Shown here in pieces: positions 54,508 to 64,000 of a stretch of 64,000 bases of DNA. The stretch is taken from the NCBI RefSeq assembly GCF_019402645.1, contig NZ_VKKS01000001.1, positions 619,450 to 683,449 on the forward strand, given 5' to 3'. The notes under the pieces were generated by a model. That model was not told the DNA's origin. It did no database searches and saw only the letters and a program-made list of their open reading frames with translations. Numbering within the stretch: the stretch's first letter is position 1; each line of letters begins with the position of its first letter. The translations under genes and the position numbers were made by a program. This DNA is from Morganella morganii (GTDB lineage Bacteria; Pseudomonadota; Gammaproteobacteria; Enterobacterales; Enterobacteriaceae).

Positions 54508-55380
54508 ATGATGAAATTTTTGGGATGGGAAAAATGCAGCTTCCGTGACTATGAAGCCTGCTGTGAAAAATTCGGTTATAACGCGGAAACATCACCGCAT
54601 TATATTAAGTTCGCCATGGAGCAGGGCGTTGAACCGGATTTTTACGCTTACATAAAAAAAGGTGTCGTTGAAGGTGCCGTTTGCACAGATAACGGCTGGC
54701 TGGCAAATGATGATAAAAACCCGGCGAACCGTCTGAAATGGATGTATTTTCCCCGTTACTCCATCCTGCTGCCTTTTAATAAAAATATTAAATGTTTTCT
54801 GCCGTTTAAAACCAAATCCCTGAGCACAGAATGCCGCCAGTTTTATAACAGTTCATTTTCGCTGTTCTCCCGGCGTTTTGTGGCCGTTTCAAAAGATCTT
54901 TCTGCTTTCTCCGCCAAAACCAAAGCCACGAGGAAAAAAGAGATTCGCAAATTTATGGCCGATGGCGGTACATTTGAGAATGTCAGCACTGTCGGGCCGG
55001 ATTTTTTATTTGAAACTTATTTTCGCCTGTATGCCGAACGGCGGGAGCACGAGGTGGAGAATAATCCGGTTATCCGGGCGCTTTTTCATCACTGCTATAA
55101 TAATTTTTTCGGAGAAATTGCGTTTTTTGACGGTAAAGCCGTGGGAATCCAGTTATTACTTTCCACGTCGTCAAAGCAGGGGTCATTTATTGATTTTCTG
55201 AATATCGGCTACGATATGAATTTACGCAAATATTCCATCGGCACCATGCTGATGTGGCGTAATCTTTGTCTGACGGCAGAACTGGCTGCACCGGTGACCT
55301 ATTCCTACGGTATGATGTCCGGAGAATATAAAACCCGCTGGTGTGATCCTGTCAGCATCGGACGTTCAATAACATTCTGA
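54508..55380 (+). CDS. Mig-14-like GNAT/FemAB-fold protein
   Basis: The 290-residue protein resembles Mig-14 of Salmonella and Pseudomonas, which promotes resistance to cationic antimicrobial peptides: W-x-x-C at the start, FLFETYFRLYAERREHEVENNP, HHCYNNFFGEIAFFDGKAVGIQLLL and the C-terminal YSYGMMSGEYKTRWC. The second half has a GNAT-like acyltransferase layout. The start could be ATG 54508 or 54511; no strong ribosome binding site is visible. The identification is from memory of the family pattern. Confidence 0.6.
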   Translation: MMKFLGWEKCSFRDYEACCEKFGYNAETSPHYIKFAMEQGVEPDFYAYIKKGVVEGAVCTDNGWLANDDKNPANRLKWMYFPRYSILLPFNKNIKCFLPFKTKSLSTECRQFYNSSFSLFSRRFVAVSKDLSAFSAKTKATRKKEIRKFMADGGTFENVSTVGPDFLFETYFRLYAERREHEVENNPVIRALFHHCYNNFFGEIAFFDGKAVGIQLLLSTSSKQGSFIDFLNIGYDMNLRKYSIGTMLMWRNLCLTAELAAPVTYSYGMMSGEYKTRWCDPVSIGRSITF

Positions 55381-55387
55381 CGGAAAA

Positions 55388-55418
55388 GGCAGACGATCCC
55401 GGCGTATCGTCTGCCCTT
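55388..55418. terminator. bidirectional terminator between mig-14-like gene and the next
   Basis: GGCAGACGAT (55388-55397) pairs with ATCGTCTGCC (55406-55415), with A on the left and T on the right flank, serving both convergent genes. Confidence 0.8.
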
Positions 55419-55419
55419 T

Positions 55420-55827
55420 TTATAAAGAACTGCGGGAAAGGCGGACAAACCGGCCCTGTTTGTCGCGGTGCAGAGAATAGAGGATCTTTTTATCCCGGGC
55501 GGATAACCAGATTTCATTCTGTCCCTGGTCCTGAGTCCTGTAGAGATAATACCCGGCATTATTCAGATAATTTTTCAGTGGTGTGCAGTCCGGCGCATCA
55601 TGAAAAACAATACTGCTGACTTCAGAAATCGTCCCTTGTGTCGGAATATATTCAAACTGATAATTTTCCGAGATCCTAGGTGCATTACGTATCCCGCCAT
55701 CCGTGTACATATAATAGCGGTAAGTATCTGATTCATTATAAATAATACGCCCTGTTTCATGAAAAAACAGAAATAAGCCAAAAAGCAAAACAGGAATACA
55801 AAGAAGAGATAATCTGAGTTTTTTCAT
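55420..55827 (-). CDS. small membrane-anchored hypothetical protein
   Basis: The 135-residue protein has an N-terminal hydrophobic segment (about residues 5-22, LRLSLLCIPVLLFGLFLFF) and an external soluble part with a tyrosine-rich stretch (DTYRYYMYTDGGIRN) and NEIWLSARDKKILYSLH. No family is recognised. It could be a signal-anchored periplasmic protein. It stands alone, convergent to the Mig-14-like gene. Confidence 0.6.
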   Translation of the reverse strand: MKKLRLSLLCIPVLLFGLFLFFHETGRIIYNESDTYRYYMYTDGGIRNAPRISENYQFEYIPTQGTISEVSSIVFHDAPDCTPLKNYLNNAGYYLYRTQDQGQNEIWLSARDKKILYSLHRDKQGRFVRLSRSSL

Positions 55828-55980
55828 GTGCTGACCTTTAATACACTGCCTGTATTTTCCCCTGATATCCGTATTCCGGAATAGTGTGCTACAGAAAAAA
55901 CCATATCAGCGTTGAATGCTATCGTATTTATCTGATAATTATCATAATTGATATTTGTCCTGGAGAAAGGATAATAACTT

Positions 55981-56110
55981 ATTCAGCGGATTATCTTGTT
56001 AAGGTAATCTGCTGTGTGCCGACGGGATAATTAGTGTTGCAGAGCCGGCAGATTGACGCAATTCTGACTGATATCGCCTTTCAGAACGCGGAGAATATTA
56101 TCAGCGGCAC
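55981..56110 (-). pseudogene. remnant of a second ghrB-like 3' end
   Basis: This 130-base stretch is about 87% identical to 56515-56644, the 3' end of ghrB and its downstream bases. Read on the minus strand it encodes AADNILRVLKGDISQNC and a few more residues, then a stop at 56031-56033. It is open and differs from GhrB by conservative changes, so it is the tail of a lost paralog or an old partial duplication. Nothing else recognisable lies in 55828-56564. Confidence 0.7.
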
Positions 56111-56514
56111 AAATGAAAAATATTTGCCGGTAGCAGTTGTCTTTCCGGAGATGACATTTATTTTGTGGGTATATATACTTAGAATTAAAATAACCTGCGG
56201 AAAATAAAGTAGTCAGCCAGCGAGATTAATAGTGCTGAACCAACCCGTAAAATCAGCAACAATATTACCTCAATACGGCTATAGTCTTCCAGACCCTTAC
56301 CTTCGGGTACTTTTCCTTTTTTCCGTTGACATAAACGTAATCATTAAATTTTCCTGAGCCGGGGCAATAGAGTTTCAATATTTTTCCATCGGCTGAAATG
56401 CTGTCGTAATCCAGCAACATAATTTTTATATAAAATCCATTTCAGAGAGACATGATTAATAACAACGTAGGGGATTCTGAAAATTAATATTTTCATGGCG
56501 GCGGAGAATCGCGG

Positions 56515-56644
56515 ATTCAGCAGATTATCCGGTAAAGATAATCTGCTGTGTACAGACGGGATAATTACTGTTGCAGTGCCTGCTGATTGACGCAATTCTG
56601 ACTGACATCGCCTTTCAGAGCGCGGAGAATATTATCAGCGGCAC
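56515..56644 (-). repeat. direct repeat partner at the 3' end of ghrB
   Basis: This is the partner of 55981-56110 in the same orientation, 534 bases apart, covering the last 26 or so codons of ghrB and about 50 bases beyond. Confidence 0.75.
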
Positions 56645-57542
56645 AGGCTGCCATGGCATAGCGGGTTTCATGTGTGGCAGAGCCGATATGCGGCATCAGT
56701 ACCACATTATCCAGTGACAGCAGCGGTGAATCCGGCGGCAGCGGCTCCTGTTCAAAGACATCCAGCCCGGCGGCGAGAATAGTGTTATCTTTCAGCGCCT
56801 GTGCCAGCGCAGCTTCGTCGATCACGGCACCACGCCCGATATTGACCAGAATGGCACTGCGTTTCATTTTTGCGAACTGTTCACGGCCGAATAAATGGCG
56901 CGTTTCCGCCGTCAGCGGCAGGGTGATACAGACAAAATCCGATTCTGCCAGCAGGGCATCCAGTGACCGGTATTCTGCCTGATATACCTTTTCAGTTTTT
57001 TCATGGCGGGAGCGGGCATTGTAGAGCACTTTCATGCCGAATCCGCAGTGTGCCCGGCGCGCCAGTGCGTCACCGATGCGGCCCATTCCGGCAATCCCTA
57101 TCGTTTTATGGTGAACATCGCAGCCGTACCAGTCCGGCGTGATACTTTTTGTCCATTCACCGCGTTTCACCCGTTCAGAGCTGATAATCATTTTCCGTGC
57201 AGTCGCCAGCACCAGTGCCATCGTGGCATCAGCAACGGTTTCTGTCAGAACATCAGGTGTGTGCATCAGCACCACATTCCGGGCAGTGAGAGCAGACACA
57301 TCAAAATTGTCATAACCGACGGTGATGGTGGAGGCCACCCGCAGTTTGGGTGCCATCGCCAGAAAACGGGCATCAATTTTTCCGCCGGAACCGAGGATAG
57401 CATCTGCTCCGGCCAGCAGCGGTTTCACTGACGGGTCAATCGCCGGATCAATCTCCGGTACACGGTGAACATCACATTCAGCAGACAGGCGGACGAGGAT
57501 ATCGTCAGGAATATCGCGGTAAACAAGTACGGATGGTTTCAT
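56565..57542 (-). CDS. ghrB: glyoxylate/hydroxypyruvate reductase B
   Basis: The 325-residue D-2-hydroxyacid dehydrogenase starts [14 protein letters not shown] like E. coli GhrB. The Rossmann motif [14 protein letters not shown], the catalytic region [15 protein letters not shown] and the active-site His in [16 protein letters not shown] are present. It reduces glyoxylate and hydroxypyruvate with NAD(P)H. The frame is open 100 codons upstream; the ATG at complement 57540-57542, five bases after GAGG, gives the family length. It is divergent from the NCS2 permease. Confidence 0.93.
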   Translation of the reverse strand: MKPSVLVYRDIPDDILVRLSAECDVHRVPEIDPAIDPSVKPLLAGADAILGSGGKIDARFLAMAPKLRVASTITVGYDNFDVSALTARNVVLMHTPDVLTETVADATMALVLATARKMIISSERVKRGEWTKSITPDWYGCDVHHKTIGIAGMGRIGDALARRAHCGFGMKVLYNARSRHEKTEKVYQAEYRSLDALLAESDFVCITLPLTAETRHLFGREQFAKMKRSAILVNIGRGAVIDEAALAQALKDNTILAAGLDVFEQEPLPPDSPLLSLDNVVLMPHIGSATHETRYAMAACAADNILRALKGDVSQNCVNQQALQQ

Positions 57543-57585
57543 CATGACCTCTCTGAATGAAAAACGCACAAAATAATCTCTCTTT

Positions 57586-57603
57586 GATAGTATGATCATT
57601 ATC
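57586..57603. promoter_or_regulatory. possible Fur site between ghrB and the permease
   Basis: The 18-base stretch contains a perfect right half ATCATTATC and a degenerate left half starting GATA. It lies 44 bases before ghrB and 48 before the permease start. It is a weak candidate. Confidence 0.25.
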
Positions 57604-57650
57604 ACTATATTAACAATAAATCTGACACTGCATCCAAAAGGCATTACCCC

Positions 57651-58955
57651 ATGATAAAAATGCAAAAAAGCCACTGGCTGTCCGGCTTTCAGTGGTATTT
57701 CTTTATTTTTTGTAATACGGTACTGATCCCGCCGACACTGCAATCTGCGTTTCATCTCTCTGACGCCGTCACACTGACTATCACACAATACAGTTTTATC
57801 GCCACTGCACTCGGCAGTCTGGTGCAGGTGTTTACCGGCCACCGGCGCGCCATTATGGAAGGGCCGACCGGCCTGTGGTGGGCCACGATTCTGGGGATCG
57901 CCGTGGCAGAAGCTTCTTTCGGTACGTCAGCGGGGGTGACCGGCGCAAACCTTGCTATCGGGATTGCCTGTGCCGGGCTTATCACGCTGGTGATTGGTTT
58001 TACCGGCGCGGGAGCGCGTATCGCCCGGATTTTTAACCCGGCGGTGATGGCGGTGTTTATGTTTATGATAGGCGCACAACTGGTGTCTATTTTCCTGAAA
58101 GGGATGCTGGGTCTGCCGTTCGGTATTATGCCGCCGGATGCCACAGTGAATTACCCGGTCTTTTTCCCGGCGCTGGCAACCCTGATCCTGGTACTGGGGG
58201 TGATTGTGTATGCCCCGGTGTCGGTGGCCAAATATGCGCTGCTGATTGGTGTACTGCTGGGCTGGGGCGCTTATGTGCTGCTGTTTTCCCCGCCGGCGCG
58301 GGATGTGGCATCTGCTTCATGGGAATTTCTGCCGCTCGGCAGCACTGAAGGATTTGAATTCCGCTGGGGGGTGATTATCACCTGTATCCTGACCGGGCTT
58401 CTGAATATCAGCAATACTTTTGGTGCGATCCGTTCGACGGATGTGTTTTACATGGATAAATTGCAGGAGAATAACGTCCTGTTCCGCCGCAGCTTTATTG
58501 TGACCGGTTCGGTAACGCTGCTGACCGCACCGCTGGCTGTGGTGCCGTTTGCGCCGTTTGTCTCTTCCGTGGGATTAATCACCCAGACTAATGACAGCAG
58601 CCGGACATCCCTGGTTGTCGGCAGTGTGCTGTTTCTGCTGATGGGGCTTATTCCGCCGGTGACGCTCTTTTTCAGCGGGTTGCCGCTCGCTATCGGTAGT
58701 GCGGTGATGCTGGCGACCTATCTGCCGCTGATGTTTTCCTCTCTGGCTTTCGTGGACAAAGTTTCCCTGAATGCGCGTAATATTTACCGGCTGGCAATTC
58801 CGCTGTTTGTCGGTATTTTTCTGATCAATCCGCCGGCGGTCTTTATCGGTGATCTGCCGGTACTGCTGCGTCCGATGCTGGGGAACGGTATGCTGGTGGC
58901 GATTTTGCTGGTGGTGCTGTCAGAAAGTCTGGTGCGCTGGGATAAGGTAAAGTAA
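57651..58955 (+). CDS. NCS2-family nucleobase permease (YbbY-like)
   Basis: The 434-residue membrane protein has about 12-14 helices with the NCS2 layout: a pseudo-inverted repeat, [23 protein letters not shown] in the first half and [18 protein letters not shown] in the second. NCS2 carriers are proton symporters for uracil, xanthine, uric acid or related bases; this one resembles the YbbY/uracil-like branch, but the substrate is not readable. It stands alone, divergent from ghrB. Confidence 0.82.
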   Translation: MIKMQKSHWLSGFQWYFFIFCNTVLIPPTLQSAFHLSDAVTLTITQYSFIATALGSLVQVFTGHRRAIMEGPTGLWWATILGIAVAEASFGTSAGVTGANLAIGIACAGLITLVIGFTGAGARIARIFNPAVMAVFMFMIGAQLVSIFLKGMLGLPFGIMPPDATVNYPVFFPALATLILVLGVIVYAPVSVAKYALLIGVLLGWGAYVLLFSPPARDVASASWEFLPLGSTEGFEFRWGVIITCILTGLLNISNTFGAIRSTDVFYMDKLQENNVLFRRSFIVTGSVTLLTAPLAVVPFAPFVSSVGLITQTNDSSRTSLVVGSVLFLLMGLIPPVTLFFSGLPLAIGSAVMLATYLPLMFSSLAFVDKVSLNARNIYRLAIPLFVGIFLINPPAVFIGDLPVLLRPMLGNGMLVAILLVVLSESLVRWDKVK

Positions 58956-59049
58956 GGCAATTCTGCGGCATTTTTCCGGATGCGCGGGGAATTGTGATAG
59001 ACTTTGTGTCTGTTCCGGCTCCGGAAAATGCACTGACAAAAGGATATTT

Positions 59050-59550
59050 ATGACGCACAAACTCTGGCTGGCAACCGCACTGCTCCCGATTTTGCTCAGC
59101 GGTTGTGCCGCGCCTCTGCCACCGGCGCAGACACAGGAAAACTGTCCGGATTTCACCGGTATTTATCAGCTTCCTTTGCAGGGAGAATCACAGAATATTG
59201 CCCTGACGCTGCTTGATAAATCCACCAATCAGTATGGTGTGGCAGTGAAGGACAAAAACGGTGTTGACCACTTTACCTCGCGTCCGTATCAGGGAGATAT
59301 GGTGCGGATGGATAAAAAAGAGATGAATGGCCAGCTGGCGTGCAGTGTGATGATTGATCAGGTGGGGCTGATTAAGCAGGTTGAAAAGGGCGGTCCGATG
59401 CCGGGGTTCCCGGGGATTGCCCGTAACGACGATATTAAAATGGCAACCGGTTATGCGTTGTTTATTTTCAGTCCGCAGGGTATTGATTTTATTAACCTGA
59501 TCAAAACGTCAGATGTAGTGCCGATGGAATTACAGCCACCTCGTTACTGA
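59050..59550 (+). CDS. hypothetical lipoprotein
   Basis: The 166-residue precursor has a clear lipobox LLSGC (Cys19), so it is an outer- or inner-membrane lipoprotein. The mature part is a beta-rich sequence with CPDFTGIYQLP at its start, a common start of small lipoprotein domains. No known function is recognised. It is followed by a terminator. Confidence 0.65.
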   Translation: MTHKLWLATALLPILLSGCAAPLPPAQTQENCPDFTGIYQLPLQGESQNIALTLLDKSTNQYGVAVKDKNGVDHFTSRPYQGDMVRMDKKEMNGQLACSVMIDQVGLIKQVEKGGPMPGFPGIARNDDIKMATGYALFIFSPQGIDFINLIKTSDVVPMELQPPRY

Positions 59551-59560
59551 ACTGATTTTA

Positions 59561-59582
59561 AAGCCACCGTCCGGTGGCTTTT
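59561..59582. terminator. hairpin between the lipoprotein gene and ygjI
   Basis: AAGCCACC (59561-59568) pairs with GGTGGCTT (59573-59580), T-rich on the right and A-rich on the left, between convergent genes. Confidence 0.7.
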
Positions 59583-59599
59583 CAGTATCTTCAGGATAA

Positions 59600-64000
<4,401 letters not shown>

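Noticed and set aside
56344..56595. 83-codon minus-strand frame between ghrB and its duplicated tail
   Set aside because: It overlaps the end of ghrB, has no ribosome binding site and no recognisable pattern.

Overview
The window is a chromosomal segment of an enteric gammaproteobacterium. The left arm (gcvTHP, ygfZ-sdhE-ygfX-fldB-xerD-dsbC-recJ-prfB-lysS, tRNA-Gly) is enterobacterial in content and close to E. coli at protein level. Base composition near 50% GC, a CcmA-type bactofilin as described in Proteus swarming cells, and a Ysc/Psc-type secretion locus point to Morganellaceae, most likely Morganella. That genus assignment is inference and was not tested by a search.

Layout. (1) 1-13.95 kb: core genes for the glycine cleavage system, Fe-S and flavin maturation (ygfZ, sdhE), flavodoxin, chromosome dimer resolution (xerD), disulfide isomerisation (dsbC), recombination (recJ), release factor 2 with its programmed +1 frameshift, lysyl-tRNA synthetase, and a tRNA-Gly(CCC). 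(2) 13.95-23.3 kb: an accessory island directly downstream of the tRNA. It holds an integrase N-terminal stub fused to a PAAR remnant, then an orphan type VI secretion module: hcp, vgrG, a DUF4123 adaptor, a class 3 lipase effector, a putative lipoprotein immunity protein and PAAR. The module is bracketed by a ~0.3 kb direct repeat. A frameshifted HEPN-domain pseudogene and a truncated alpha/beta-hydrolase follow. (3) 23.7-26.3 kb: an ArsR-type regulator, two antibiotic-biosynthesis-monooxygenase-fold proteins and a cyclase-family hydrolase. (4) 26.3-47.7 kb: a nearly complete type III secretion locus of the Yersinia Ysc / Pseudomonas Psc type. It is arranged as exsD-sctC-D-E-F-G-H-I-J-K-L (minus strand), an ExsA-type AraC activator, sctN-O-P-Q-R-S-T-U (minus strand), and on the plus strand sctX-Y-V, a 55-codon LcrG-like gene, an LcrV-like tip protein, an LcrH-like chaperone, YopB-like and YopD-like translocators, and a YscW/ExsB-like pilotin. 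(5) 48.2-64 kb: ordinary chromosome with bactofilin, small stress proteins (DinI with a LexA box, YecH, YdcH, YgbA-like), ecotin, PsiE, a universal stress protein, a cation diffusion facilitator, a Mig-14-like protein, ghrB, an NCS2 permease, and the ygjI-ebgC-ebgA cluster running off the right edge.

The most interesting part is how the type III locus is wired. A gene that looks like the anti-activator ExsD lies in front of sctC and next to an ExsA-type regulator. The partners ExsC and ExsE, and the gatekeeper set YopN/TyeA/SycN, are not in the places they normally occupy. A good match to the ExsA binding consensus lies upstream of sctN. The orphan type VI module, flanked by repeats that each follow a PAAR gene, looks like an exchangeable effector cassette.

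All assignments come from reading the protein and DNA sequence. No database search was run.
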